Both the position numbers and the translations under genes were made by a program. DNA of 64,000 nt from an uncultured Eubacteriales bacterium (lineage in GTDB: Bacteria > Bacillota > Clostridia > Oscillospirales > Acutalibacteraceae). Under the pieces are notes generated by a model, which saw nothing but the letters and a program-made list of their open reading frames with translations, made no database searches and was not told the origin of the DNA. The DNA lies in contig CAKVAX010000002.1 of the NCBI GenBank assembly GCA_934725425.1, positions 134,141-198,140 of the forward strand, written 5' to 3'. This document shows, one piece after another, positions 42,882 to 51,884 of this stretch (the first letter of the stretch is position 1; each line of letters begins with the position of its first letter).

Positions 42882-45800
42882 ATGGATTTTAATATTTTTG
42901 AGTCAATAAAAATAGGATTAGCATCTCCGGATAAAATAAGAAGTTGGTCCTATGGAGAAGTAAAAAAGCCGGAAACTATCAATTACAGAACTTTGAAGCC
43001 TGAGACAGACGGATTGTTCTGTGAGAGAATTTTTGGGCCCCAGAAAGACTGGGAATGCCATTGTGGAAAATATAAAAGAATAAGATATAAAGGAAAAGTT
43101 TGTGATAGATGCGGAGTAGAGGTTACTCGTTCCAAGGTAAGGCGTGAACGCATGGGTCATATTGAGTTGGCAGCACCTGTTTCGCATATTTGGTACTTTA
43201 AAGGAATTCCATCTCGCATGGGTCTTGTTCTTGATATGTCCCCCAGAATGCTTGAAAAAGTTTTGTATTTTGCTCTTTACGTTGTTATCGATCCCGGAAA
43301 CGTGAGAGAACTTTCAGCTCAACAATTTTTGACTGAAAAAGAATACAGAGATATGCGCGAAAAATATGAAGATGATTTTGAAGCCGGAATGGGCGCAGAA
43401 GCTATTAAAAAGCTTTTAGAAAAAATAGATTTGGAAGAACTTTCCGAAGAAATTAAAGAATCTTTAGTTACTGCCGCCGGTCAAAAGAAGTTAAGACTTT
43501 TGAAACGTCTTGAAGCAGTCGAATCTTTCAGAATGTCTGGCAATCGTCCGGAATGGATGATTTTGGATGTTCTTCCTGTAATACCTCCCGATTTGAGACC
43601 AATGGTTCAACTTGACGGAGGAAGATTTGCAACTTCCGATTTGAACGATTTATATAGGAGAGTTATAAACAGAAACAACCGTTTAAAGAGATTAATGGAT
43701 CTGGGAGCACCTGATATTATTATAAGAAACGAAAAAAGAATGCTGCAGGAATCGGTCGACGCGCTTATAGACAATGGACGTAGAGGAAGGCCTGTTACCG
43801 GCCCTAACAATAGACCTCTTAAATCTTTGTCTGATATGCTCAAAGGTAAACAAGGAAGATTTAGACAAAACTTACTTGGAAAACGTGTTGACTACTCAGG
43901 ACGTTCGGTTATAGTAGTTGGACCGGAATTAAAGATTTATCAGTGCGGATTACCTAAAGAAATGGCGCTGGAATTATTCAAACCATTTGTTATGAAAAGA
44001 TTGGTTGAAATTGGCGTGGTAAATAATATCAAGGCTGCCAGAAAAGCTGTAGACAGATGCAGACCTGAAGTTTGGGATGCTCTCGAAAAAGTTATAAAAG
44101 GTCACCCGGTGCTTTTGAACCGTGCTCCTACACTTCATAGATTGGGAATTCAAGCTTTCGAGCCAGTTCTTGTTGAGGGAAGAGCTCTTAAACTTCACCC
44201 GCTCGTATGTTCGGCGTATAATGCTGACTTTGACGGTGACCAAATGGCTGTTCACGTTCCTTTATCAGCTGAAGCTCAAGCAGAAGCAAGATTTTTGATG
44301 CTCGCTTCAGGAAATCTTTTAAAACCTTCGGACGGTAGACCGGTAACTGTTCCTACACAAGATATGGTTTTGGGTTCCTATTACTTAACCTTAGAAAAAG
44401 ATGGGGAACCCGGTGAAGGAAAAGTATTTAGAGATTTTGACGAAGTCCTAATGGCATATGACGCCAAAGATATTGGATTACATGCCAAAATTAAAGTCAG
44501 AAGAAATATTAATGGAAAACAAGTAATCACCCAAACCACCGCCGGAAGAATTATATTTAACGGCCCAATTCCTCAAGATTTAGGTTATGTTGACAGAACC
44601 AAACCTGAAAATGAAGGAAAGCTGGAAATAGATTTCTTGGTAGGCAAAAAACAACTTGGAAATATCGTGGATGCATGTATAAAGATTCACGGAACTCAAA
44701 AAACTTCAGAAATTTTAGATAATATTAAAGCTCAAGGATTTAAATATTCTACAAGAGGAGCAATAACTATTTCTGTTTGTGACGCTGTTATTCCTCCTGC
44801 TAAGAAAGATATTCTTGCCAAAGCTGAGCAAGATGTAGACCACATTGTAAGAGATTACAGAAGAGGTTTGATGTCAGATGCCGAAAGAAAAAATCACACC
44901 TTAAAAATCTGGGAACGCGCTACAGACGATGTTTCTCGTGCACTTCAAGACAACCTCGATAAATATAACCCGGTATTCATGATGGCGGATTCGGGAGCTC
45001 GTGGTTCTATGAGCCAGATAAAACAGCTCGCAGGTATGCGTGGACTTATAGCCAATGCTTCCGGTGCTACGATTGAAATTCCTATCAGAGGTAACTATCG
45101 TGAAGGCCTTAACATTTTGGAATACTTTATTTCATCTCGTGGTGCGAGAAAAGGTTCTGCAGATACGGCGCTTCGTACAGCTGACTCCGGATATCTTACT
45201 CGTAGGCTTGTTGACGTTTCTCAAGAAGTTATCATTAGAGAGGATGACTGCGGAGCTACGCATGGTATAACTGTTTTCGAAATTAAAGACGGAAAAGAAT
45301 CCATCGAAAGCTTGAATGAACGTCTCATAGGAAGGTACCTCTGCGAAGACTTTATAGATTCGCAAACTAAAGAAGTTCTTGTTTCTAAAGATAAGTTAAT
45401 GGACAGCAAAGATGCTGAAATTATCATTTCTCACGGCGTACAGAGAATTGAAATTAGGTCTATATTGAATTGTAGAGCAAAGCAAGGAGTATGTAAAAAA
45501 TGTTATGGAGCTGACCTTGCAAATGGGCTTCCTGCTGCAGTTGGTGAGGCCGTAGGAATTATAGCTGCTCAATCTATCGGTGAACCCGGTACACAGCTTA
45601 CCATGAGAACGTTCCATACCGGCGGTATAGCAAGTTCTGAAGATATAACCCAAGGTTTGCCGCGTGTTGAAGAACTTTTTGAAGGGCGTAAACCTAAACG
45701 CTTGGCTATTATAAGTGAAATTTCCGGTGTGGTAAGATTTGAGGAAATAAAAAACAGCAAAAATGTTGTCGTTTATAACGAAGATTCCGGCGAGGAAAGA

Positions 45801-46478
45801 ACCTATCTTATACCTTTTGGCTCAAGAGTTTGCGTTGAAGAAGATCAAAAAATTGAAGCCGGCGATATGATAACCGAAGGTTCTGTTAATCCGCATGATG
45901 TTCTGGCGATTAAAGGTCCTGAAGCTGTGGAAGCTTACCTTATTCAGGAAGTTCAAAGAGTTTACAGAATGCAGGGCGTTGATATCAACGATAAGCACAT
46001 TGAGGTAATAGTAAGACAAATGATGCGCAAAGTTAGAGTTGATGAGGCGGGAGATACCGGATTGATTCAAAATTCGATTGTTGATAAATCTGAGTTCTTG
46101 TCTGAAAATGATAAAATCAAAGCTAGAAAAGAAGCCGGTGAAACAGAGCTCGAGGAAGCTTATTGTACTCCGATTCTGTTGGGTATTACAAAGGCATCAT
46201 TGGCCACAGATTCTTTCTTGTCTGCTGCTTCGTTCCAAGAAACAACCAAAGTTTTAACAGAAGCTGCAATAAAAGGAAAAGTAGATCCTCTTGTAGGACT
46301 TAAAGAAAATGTTATTATCGGTAAATTATTGCCCGCAGGAACGGGAGTTCATAGATATAGGGATGTAACTATAGAGAAAAAGTATGACCCCAGCGAAGAT
46401 ATTTTAAATAGTGAAGATATGCCTATAGATTCCGGAATAAGTTATGATAGTAATACTTTTTTAGGAAAAAGTTTTTAA
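42882..46478 (+). CDS. rpoC: DNA-directed RNA polymerase subunit beta'
   Basis: A 1198-residue largest subunit of RNA polymerase. It carries the N-terminal zinc site (CHCGKYKR...CDRCGVEV), the catalytic NADFDGDQMA with three Mg-binding Asp, the second zinc site (CRAKQGVCKKCYG), and the trigger-loop region GEAVGIIAAQSIGEPGTQLTMRTFHTGG. It is complete. It follows rpoB and precedes a DD-carboxypeptidase instead of the usual rpsL-rpsG-fusA, so the str region is not linked here. Confidence 0.98.
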   Translation: MDFNIFESIKIGLASPDKIRSWSYGEVKKPETINYRTLKPETDGLFCERIFGPQKDWECHCGKYKRIRYKGKVCDRCGVEVTRSKVRRERMGHIELAAPVSHIWYFKGIPSRMGLVLDMSPRMLEKVLYFALYVVIDPGNVRELSAQQFLTEKEYRDMREKYEDDFEAGMGAEAIKKLLEKIDLEELSEEIKESLVTAAGQKKLRLLKRLEAVESFRMSGNRPEWMILDVLPVIPPDLRPMVQLDGGRFATSDLNDLYRRVINRNNRLKRLMDLGAPDIIIRNEKRMLQESVDALIDNGRRGRPVTGPNNRPLKSLSDMLKGKQGRFRQNLLGKRVDYSGRSVIVVGPELKIYQCGLPKEMALELFKPFVMKRLVEIGVVNNIKAARKAVDRCRPEVWDALEKVIKGHPVLLNRAPTLHRLGIQAFEPVLVEGRALKLHPLVCSAYNADFDGDQMAVHVPLSAEAQAEARFLMLASGNLLKPSDGRPVTVPTQDMVLGSYYLTLEKDGEPGEGKVFRDFDEVLMAYDAKDIGLHAKIKVRRNINGKQVITQTTAGRIIFNGPIPQDLGYVDRTKPENEGKLEIDFLVGKKQLGNIVDACIKIHGTQKTSEILDNIKAQGFKYSTRGAITISVCDAVIPPAKKDILAKAEQDVDHIVRDYRRGLMSDAERKNHTLKIWERATDDVSRALQDNLDKYNPVFMMADSGARGSMSQIKQLAGMRGLIANASGATIEIPIRGNYREGLNILEYFISSRGARKGSADTALRTADSGYLTRRLVDVSQEVIIREDDCGATHGITVFEIKDGKESIESLNERLIGRYLCEDFIDSQTKEVLVSKDKLMDSKDAEIIISHGVQRIEIRSILNCRAKQGVCKKCYGADLANGLPAAVGEAVGIIAAQSIGEPGTQLTMRTFHTGGIASSEDITQGLPRVEELFEGRKPKRLAIISEISGVVRFEEIKNSKNVVVYNEDSGEERTYLIPFGSRVCVEEDQKIEAGDMITEGSVNPHDVLAIKGPEAVEAYLIQEVQRVYRMQGVDINDKHIEVIVRQMMRKVRVDEAGDTGLIQNSIVDKSEFLSENDKIKARKEAGETELEEAYCTPILLGITKASLATDSFLSAASFQETTKVLTEAAIKGKVDPLVGLKENVIIGKLLPAGTGVHRYRDVTIEKKYDPSEDILNSEDMPIDSGISYDSNTFLGKSF

Positions 46479-46493
46479 TTTAAATTTTAAGAC

Positions 46494-46521
46494 GTCGGTA
46501 TAAATTTTTATTTATACCGAC
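46494..46521 (+). repeat. Inverted repeat after rpoC
   Basis: An 11-bp perfect stem (GTCGGTATAAA and complement) with a 6-nt loop. It lacks a T-tract on the plus strand and could be a weak terminator or an mRNA 3' stabiliser before the next gene. Confidence 0.55.
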
Positions 46522-46547
46522 AAGTTATTGGTGGGGGATAATTCTTT

Positions 46548-47873
46548 ATGAAAAAATTGGTTGTGTTATTGTTTGGCTGCTTTTTTATTTTTTCTAATAT
46601 TTGTACGGCATTTGCTGCGAATTTTTATCAAGATGAGCTCAACTGTGATAGCGTTTATGTAGTTGGAAAAGAGAGCAATATGGCGGTTGTGGAAAAAAAT
46701 ATAGATAAAAAAAGAAGTCCTGCTTCTCTTACTAAAATTATGACTTATTTGGTATCCAAGGAAATTATAAAAGATATAAATAATGAAAAAGTTACTGTTA
46801 AAAAAGAGGTTTTAGATAAGGTTGACCCTGAAAGTTCCGGCTGCGTTCTCAAAGAGGGGGAAGAGTTTACTCCTTGTGAGCTTTTTCACGGCATGCTGAT
46901 AAGTTCCTCGGGTTACGCTGCAATGGTTTTGGCAGATTATGCGGGAAACGGAATAGAAAATTTTGTTAATTTGATGAATGAAAAAGCTAGATACTTAGGA
47001 TGCGAGAATACTAATTTTGCAAATCCGGACGGGATATATAATGAGGCACAGTATACCACGGCCAGAGATATGTACTTAATTACTCGAGAAGCTATGAAAG
47101 ATCCCCTGTTTTTAGATATAGTAAATAAAACAGAGTACAGTATGTTTGGGGATAACAGGGATCCTATAATTACCACTAATAAGATGATAGATAAAAAAAG
47201 AGGCGGGGAATATTATTTATCCTACGTAAAAGGAATAAAAACCGGATATGTCGACGAAGCCGGGAGGTGCCTTGTTTCGTATGCCGAAAAAGATAACAAT
47301 ACTTATATAACGGTTGCTATGGGAGGACCCACGAAAGACGAAAACGGCAATTACATCGACAAGAACATGGCTATGATAGACACGAAAAATATTTATCTTT
47401 GGGCATTTCAGAATTTAAAAAGTATGAAGTTGTTCCCTTCGAATTTTCCGGTTAAAGAGATAAAATTAGGACTGGTTAAAAGCAGCGATAAGCTTTTTCT
47501 ATCTCCGCAAAGTGATTTTTACCTTAATTTGCCGTCCGGCGTTTCTAAAGATGATATTTCCCTGGACTGTGATGTTCCCGAAGCTATTGATGCCCCTATA
47601 GAGGCAGGAAAAGTTTTAGGAAGAGCGTATGTTTCTTACAAAGGCGAACGGGTAGGAAGCTTTAATTTGATTTCCACCCAAACCTTTAAAAAGAATTATT
47701 TTTTACTTATATTAAGATGGTTGGATTCAATTTTTTTATCTCCTATATTTATATTTTTTGTAACTGCTTTTGCTCTTTTTTTAATTTTATACGTAAGAGC
47801 GTGTGTTATAAGATATAAAAACAGAAAGAAAAAAAATAAGATAAAAAGATTTCCCAGAAATATAAAAAAATAA
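46548..47873 (+). CDS. D-alanyl-D-alanine carboxypeptidase-like S11 protein with altered SxN motif
   Basis: A 441-residue penicillin-binding-protein-like enzyme. It has a signal peptide (about 1-23, ending AFA) and a C-terminal membrane span (about 402-425) followed by a Lys/Arg-rich tail, so the domain faces outward. The first motif is intact (SLTK, 60-63) and so is KTG (231-233). But the second motif, normally SxN, reads SGY at 121-123. The Asn in that position normally helps acylation, so activity may be reduced or shifted. A beta-rich domain follows at about 300-390. It is distinct from the DacF-like copy at 3698, which has SAN. Confidence 0.85.
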   Translation: MKKLVVLLFGCFFIFSNICTAFAANFYQDELNCDSVYVVGKESNMAVVEKNIDKKRSPASLTKIMTYLVSKEIIKDINNEKVTVKKEVLDKVDPESSGCVLKEGEEFTPCELFHGMLISSSGYAAMVLADYAGNGIENFVNLMNEKARYLGCENTNFANPDGIYNEAQYTTARDMYLITREAMKDPLFLDIVNKTEYSMFGDNRDPIITTNKMIDKKRGGEYYLSYVKGIKTGYVDEAGRCLVSYAEKDNNTYITVAMGGPTKDENGNYIDKNMAMIDTKNIYLWAFQNLKSMKLFPSNFPVKEIKLGLVKSSDKLFLSPQSDFYLNLPSGVSKDDISLDCDVPEAIDAPIEAGKVLGRAYVSYKGERVGSFNLISTQTFKKNYFLLILRWLDSIFLSPIFIFFVTAFALFLILYVRACVIRYKNRKKKNKIKRFPRNIKK

Positions 47874-47897
47874 ATTTTAAATAATATTATTTAATTA

Positions 47898-47929
47898 TAC
47901 CTACTGATAATTCTATCGGTAGGTATTTT
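47898..47929 (+). terminator. Terminator after the second carboxypeptidase
   Basis: A 12-bp stem (TACCTACTGATA and complement, one G-U) with a 4-nt loop is followed by four T. Confidence 0.8.
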
Positions 47930-48059
47930 GTTGTAAAAAGTATTGAATTGTTTTTGGTAATGATGTATAATAAATTGCGCTCAATATATTGAATTGAGTA
48001 AAATTAGCCAAAAATAAAATGATTTTTGCAAATTAATCTTATCTAAAGGAGATGATGCT

Positions 48060-48797
48060 ATGGTAAAGCAAACAGCAGGAAGAGATGCTTTAAATGATTT
48101 CGCCCCTAAATTCGCAGAGCTTAATGATGATGTTTTATTTGGAGAGGTGTGGTCAAGACAAGACAAATTATCTCTCAAAACCCGATCTATCGTTACGATT
48201 ACCGCATTGATTAGCAAAGGAATCGTAGATAATTCTTTGTCATATCATCTAGATACAGCGCGAAAAAACGGAGTAACTAAAACAGAAATGGCTGAAATTT
48301 TAACTCACGTGGCTTTTTATGCTGGTTGGCCGAATGCTTGGGCAGCTTTCAGAATGGCAAAGGAAGTTTATAAAAATGATAATTCCCGCGAAGAACACGG
48401 CGGCTTTTTTGGACTTGGCGAACCTAATGTGAATTTTCAAAAATATTTTATAGGAAAAAGTTACCTTAAGCCTCTTACAAACAGTAAAGAAACAGTGTTC
48501 ATTGCTAACGTAACTTTTGAACCCGGTTGTAGAAATAATTGGCATATTCATCATGCAACAAAGGGTGGTGGACAAATTCTTTTATGCGTAGAGGGTGAGG
48601 GCTGGTATCAAGAAGACGGTAAGCCGGCACAAAGCTTGCACCCCGGTGATGTTGTCACAATTTTGTCAGGCGTCAAACACTGGCATGGCGCGAAAGAAAA
48701 TAGTTGGTTTAGTCATTTGGCTATTGAATGTCCCGGAGAAAACACGCATAATGAATGGTGCGAACCGGTTAGTGATGAGGAGTATAAAAAATTATAA
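48060..48797 (+). CDS. Carboxymuconolactone-decarboxylase-like/cupin fusion protein
   Basis: A 245-residue two-domain protein. The N-terminal part (about 10-110) is of the CMD/AhpD-like family, here with no CxxC pair, so peroxidase chemistry is not supported. The C-terminal part (about 125-240) is a cupin with metal-binding His residues in NWHIHHA and a later HWHGA. Such fusions are common in Clostridia next to flavodoxins and reductases, and are often called CMD family protein; their reaction is unknown. It leads a run of four redox-type genes ending at 50870, each with its own ribosome site. Confidence 0.85.
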   Translation: MVKQTAGRDALNDFAPKFAELNDDVLFGEVWSRQDKLSLKTRSIVTITALISKGIVDNSLSYHLDTARKNGVTKTEMAEILTHVAFYAGWPNAWAAFRMAKEVYKNDNSREEHGGFFGLGEPNVNFQKYFIGKSYLKPLTNSKETVFIANVTFEPGCRNNWHIHHATKGGGQILLCVEGEGWYQEDGKPAQSLHPGDVVTILSGVKHWHGAKENSWFSHLAIECPGENTHNEWCEPVSDEEYKKL

Positions 48798-48917
48798 TAG
48801 CTCAACAAAACCACCGGTCAAAGATAATTTATCTATTTAAATGTTTAATATTTATTATTGTGGTAAAAATAATACCAAAAATTAAAGATTTTAAACCAAA
48901 TAAAGTGGGTGCTTGAT

Positions 48918-49424
48918 ATGGATTTTGAGGTTGTTGTTAAAAACCGAACTGCAACAAGGAAGTTTAAAACAGCAAAAATTGAAGATTATAAAATAGAAAA
49001 AATATTAAATGCGGGTAGATTAGCTCCAACAGCAAAAAATTTGCAACCACAAAAAATATATGTTATCCAATCCGATAAAGCTTTGAATCAAGTTGATAAA
49101 ATAACACCGTGTAGGTACGACGCACCTTTGTGTTTGTTGGTGTGCGCAGATAAAAGTATAGCTTGGAAAAATGAAAATTATTCTTCCTACGAATCGGATG
49201 GTGCGATAGTTGCAACACACATGATTTTAGAAGCTGCTAATCTTGGGCTTGGTAGCTTGTGGGTTAGATATTTTAACATTTATCAGGTGCAAAAAGAGTT
49301 TAATTTGCCCGAAAATATAATCCCGATTTGCTTAATCCCGCTTGGTTATGCAGCTGAGGGCTATAGAGAAAGTCCACTTCATAATCAAAGAAAAGAATTG
49401 AGCGAAACCACATCGTATATTTAA
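48918..49424 (+). CDS. Nitroreductase-family flavoprotein
   Basis: A 168-residue protein from ATG 48918 (an in-frame GTG lies three codons upstream). The fold is a short nitroreductase: the N-terminal VVKNRTATRKF helix with the FMN-binding Arg residues, the APTAKNLQPQ loop at about 33-42, and the later GLGSLWVRYF segment. It should bind FMN and reduce quinones or nitro compounds with NAD(P)H. Natural substrate unknown. It sits between the CMD/cupin gene and the flavodoxin gene, with the usual clostridial neighbours. Confidence 0.87.
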   Translation: MDFEVVVKNRTATRKFKTAKIEDYKIEKILNAGRLAPTAKNLQPQKIYVIQSDKALNQVDKITPCRYDAPLCLLVCADKSIAWKNENYSSYESDGAIVATHMILEAANLGLGSLWVRYFNIYQVQKEFNLPENIIPICLIPLGYAAEGYRESPLHNQRKELSETTSYI

Positions 49425-49443
49425 AAATTAGGAGGTAAAAATT

Positions 49444-49923
49444 ATGAAAAAATCATTAGTTGTATATTTTTCAGTCACAGGAACTACAAAAACATTAGCG
49501 GAAAAACTTTCTAAGGAGGCAGACGCAGATTTGTTTGAAATTAAGCCTGCTGCTCCCTATACTCAAGAAGATTTAGATTGGACGAACGAAAATAGTCGTA
49601 GCACAGTAGAAATGAAAAAAGATAAAACTATTCGTCCTGAAATTGCCAATAAAGTGGAAAATATTTCGCAGTATGATAAGATTTACATCGGTTTCCCTAT
49701 TTGGTGGTATATTGCTCCTACCATAATTAATAGCTTTCTGGAACAATATGATTTAAAAGGCAAAAAAATTATTCCTTTTGCTACTTCGGGAGGCAGTGAT
49801 ATGGGTGATACAAACAAAGAATTGAGACCTTCCTGCGAGGGTGCAAATTTGGTGGAAGGTAAACGCTTTTCTGAAAATGTTCCTCAATCAGAATTAAGAG
49901 AGTGGATTAATAGTTTAAATTAA
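49444..49923 (+). CDS. Flavodoxin-like protein
   Basis: A 159-residue FMN-binding electron carrier. The phosphate loop is FSVTGTTKTLA (about 9-19), and the later IGFPIWWYIAPT loop and PFATSGGSDMG turn cover the isoalloxazine ring, as in the small flavodoxin group found next to aldo/keto reductases. GGAGG lies 8 nt ahead of the ATG, and it begins 19 nt after the nitroreductase gene. It probably carries electrons for one of the adjacent enzymes. Confidence 0.9.
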   Translation: MKKSLVVYFSVTGTTKTLAEKLSKEADADLFEIKPAAPYTQEDLDWTNENSRSTVEMKKDKTIRPEIANKVENISQYDKIYIGFPIWWYIAPTIINSFLEQYDLKGKKIIPFATSGGSDMGDTNKELRPSCEGANLVEGKRFSENVPQSELREWINSLN

Positions 49924-49932
49924 TTAAAAAAG

Positions 49933-49968
49933 TTTGATGATAGCTCTTTAGCTATTGTCAAATTTACT
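49933..49968 (+). terminator. Hairpin between the flavodoxin and aldo/keto reductase genes
   Basis: A 13-bp stem (TTTGATGATAGCT and complement, two G-U pairs) with a 4-nt loop, then a T-rich tail TTTACTTT. It may partly end the upstream transcript. Confidence 0.6.
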
Positions 49969-50003
49969 TTATAAATGAAGAAAAAATAATAGGAGGAATC
50001 AAC

Positions 50004-50870
50004 ATGATTTTAAGTGAAACATATAAAATGAACAACGGCTTAGAAATTCCTAAATTGGCACTAGGTACATGGCTTATCGACAACAACAATGTAGCAGAAG
50101 CTGTTCGAGAAGCTGTTAAAATCGGTTATCGTCATATCGACACTGCACAAGCATATGGAAATGAAAGTGGTGTAGGAGAAGGAATACGTACTTGCGGTGT
50201 TTCTCGTGACAAAATTTTTGTAACAAGCAAAGTAGCCGCAGAACATAAAACCTACGAATCAGCTAGTAGTTCTATTGATGAAACACTAGATAAGATGAAA
50301 CTTGACTATATAGATATGATGATTATACACAGTCCTCAACCATGGAGAGAAGTCAATCAGTCCGAAAATAGATATTTTGAAGAGAACAAACAAGTTTGGA
50401 AAGCTATGGAAGATGCTGTGGAAGCGGGAAAAGTTCGTACAATTGGTGTTTCCAATTTTCTTGAGAATGACATTGATAATATTTTATCAGATTGTAAAAT
50501 TAACCCAGCAGTCAACCAAATACTTGCACATATATCAAATACGCCATTAAAGCTAATTGATTATTGTAAAGACAAAAACATTTTAGTTGAAGCATATTCC
50601 CCGATTGCACATGGTGAAGCTTTAAAAAATAAGTCAATAAAAGAAATGGCTGACAAATATAACGTAAGTATTGCGCAGCTGTGTATTAAGTATGATTTGC
50701 AACTTGGTATGGTTGTTTTACCTAAAACAACTAATCCGAATCACATGAAATCTAATGCAAATCTTGACTTTACAATTTCGGATGAAGATATGGAAACACT
50801 CAAATATACAGACCATATAAAGAATTATGGAGAGCATAGCGGATTCCCTGTTTTTGGAGGAAAGTTATAA
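50004..50870 (+). CDS. Aldo/keto reductase
   Basis: A 288-residue NADPH-dependent (beta/alpha)8 oxidoreductase. The catalytic set is present: Asp in HIDTAQAYGNE with the catalytic Tyr nearby, Lys in FVTSKV, and His in MIIHSPQPW. The cofactor end has VLPKTTNPNHMKSN. It reduces an aldehyde or ketone that cannot be named from sequence. AGGAGG precedes the ATG. It closes the redox cluster, followed by a hairpin. Confidence 0.93.
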   Translation: MILSETYKMNNGLEIPKLALGTWLIDNNNVAEAVREAVKIGYRHIDTAQAYGNESGVGEGIRTCGVSRDKIFVTSKVAAEHKTYESASSSIDETLDKMKLDYIDMMIIHSPQPWREVNQSENRYFEENKQVWKAMEDAVEAGKVRTIGVSNFLENDIDNILSDCKINPAVNQILAHISNTPLKLIDYCKDKNILVEAYSPIAHGEALKNKSIKEMADKYNVSIAQLCIKYDLQLGMVVLPKTTNPNHMKSNANLDFTISDEDMETLKYTDHIKNYGEHSGFPVFGGKL

Positions 50871-50881
50871 TTTAGATTTGT

Positions 50882-50910
50882 GCTTGTGCTTATTGAGCGC
50901 AAGCTTTATT
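50882..50910 (+). terminator. Terminator after the aldo/keto reductase
   Basis: A 9-bp stem (GCTTGTGCT / AGCGCAAGC, one G-U) with a 5-nt loop and a T-rich tail. Confidence 0.72.
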
Positions 50911-51001
50911 TATTGTTTTATAAAGTTCAGTTTTGAGATGGTTTTTGTGGTGGTAATGTAGTACAATATATTAAAAATAATTAGTAGGGGAGTTTTTAGT
51001 A

Positions 51002-51673
51002 GTGTTTAAGAATTTTAAACCTATAAATTTATTATTGGTAGCATTGCTTTTTTGTGTAAACTTGTCTGCAATTTCATCCGAAAACACTTGTAAATTAGCA
51101 GAAAAATTAAAACTTGAACCCGAGCAGTTACAATCGCTCTTAGTTTCTGAAGATGGTGAAAAAGAGCTCGTTCCGCTGACTGAAGATTATAAAGATTTTT
51201 ATGTAAATCTTTTTTCTAACGAGGATAACGCCGAACACATGAAGTATTACGGATGTGGAAATTTGAGCACAAAAGAAAGAGCACAGAAAATTTTCGAGTG
51301 GCGTTTATCGAGAATTTGGGATTATGAAATCCCGGCTTCCTTATCTTTTATTATTTTAAGCGAGAGTCGCCCCGCCGGGTTTGTCGGAGTAGGCCCTTTA
51401 AACAGCGAAAATGCTCAACCGGAGATTGGCAGAGTTATAGATAAAAAAGTTTCCGGCAAAGGATTGGGTACATTTTCTGCTCAAACTGTAGTGCAACTCC
51501 TGCAATACCTGAAAACTGAAGGCATTTATACTTACAACTGTTTAATTTCGACGAGTAAACCTGAAAATTTAGCATCCCGAAAATCAATTATGAAAGCCGG
51601 ATTTGTTACGGACGAAAAAATAATTGAAAATGATTTTGGACATGAAAAAGTGTACAGATACGAGTTTAAATAA
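51002..51673 (+). CDS. Second exported GNAT-family N-acetyltransferase
   Basis: A 223-residue protein starting at GTG with AGGGGAG 6-8 nt upstream. Residues about 1-23 form a signal peptide (hydrophobic LLLVALLFCVNL, cut near LSA). The GNAT part has PLTEDYKDFY, the acetyl-CoA loop KVSGKGLGTFSAQ (about 155-167) and the helix NLASRKSIMKAGF. It is of the RimJ/RimL group like the gene at 238 but is not a close copy. Two exported acetyltransferases in one window is striking because the donor is normally inside the cell. It is monocistronic. The substrate is unknown. Confidence 0.8.
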   Translation: MFKNFKPINLLLVALLFCVNLSAISSENTCKLAEKLKLEPEQLQSLLVSEDGEKELVPLTEDYKDFYVNLFSNEDNAEHMKYYGCGNLSTKERAQKIFEWRLSRIWDYEIPASLSFIILSESRPAGFVGVGPLNSENAQPEIGRVIDKKVSGKGLGTFSAQTVVQLLQYLKTEGIYTYNCLISTSKPENLASRKSIMKAGFVTDEKIIENDFGHEKVYRYEFK

Positions 51674-51703
51674 TAATTAATAGCTAATTTAACGCCTAAA
51701 TAC

Positions 51704-51736
51704 AAATCAGCCTATTTTGCATGGCTGATTTTTTTA
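51704..51736 (+). terminator. Terminator after the second exported GNAT
   Basis: A 9-bp perfect stem (AAATCAGCC / GGCTGATTT) with a 10-nt loop runs into a T-tract. Confidence 0.88.
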
Positions 51737-51806
51737 TATTATTAATTGCATAGAAAACTCTTGATAGTTAGATTTAGAAAGAAGTTTTTTGATTAAATGT
51801 TGCATA

Positions 51807-51835
51807 TTGAACAAAAAATATTTATTGTGTATAAT
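51807..51835 (+). promoter_or_regulatory. Promoter of the 1043-residue CE-clan-like protein
   Basis: TTGAAC at 51807-51812 and a perfect TATAAT at 51830-51835, 17-nt spacer, 49 nt before the ATG. Confidence 0.78.
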
Positions 51836-51884
51836 AAAATTTAAGTAAACTGAAAAAGTTTTAAAATCGAGAGAGGGAAATATT

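Noticed and set aside
39542..46070. Antisense frames over 60 codons inside rpoB and rpoC
   Set aside because: They are shadows of strongly conserved coding sequence and lack ribosome sites and recognisable domains.
50940..51001. A 17-nt-spacer promoter for the second GNAT gene
   Set aside because: TACAAT is present but the -35 position reads TGGTTT, too far from consensus to call.
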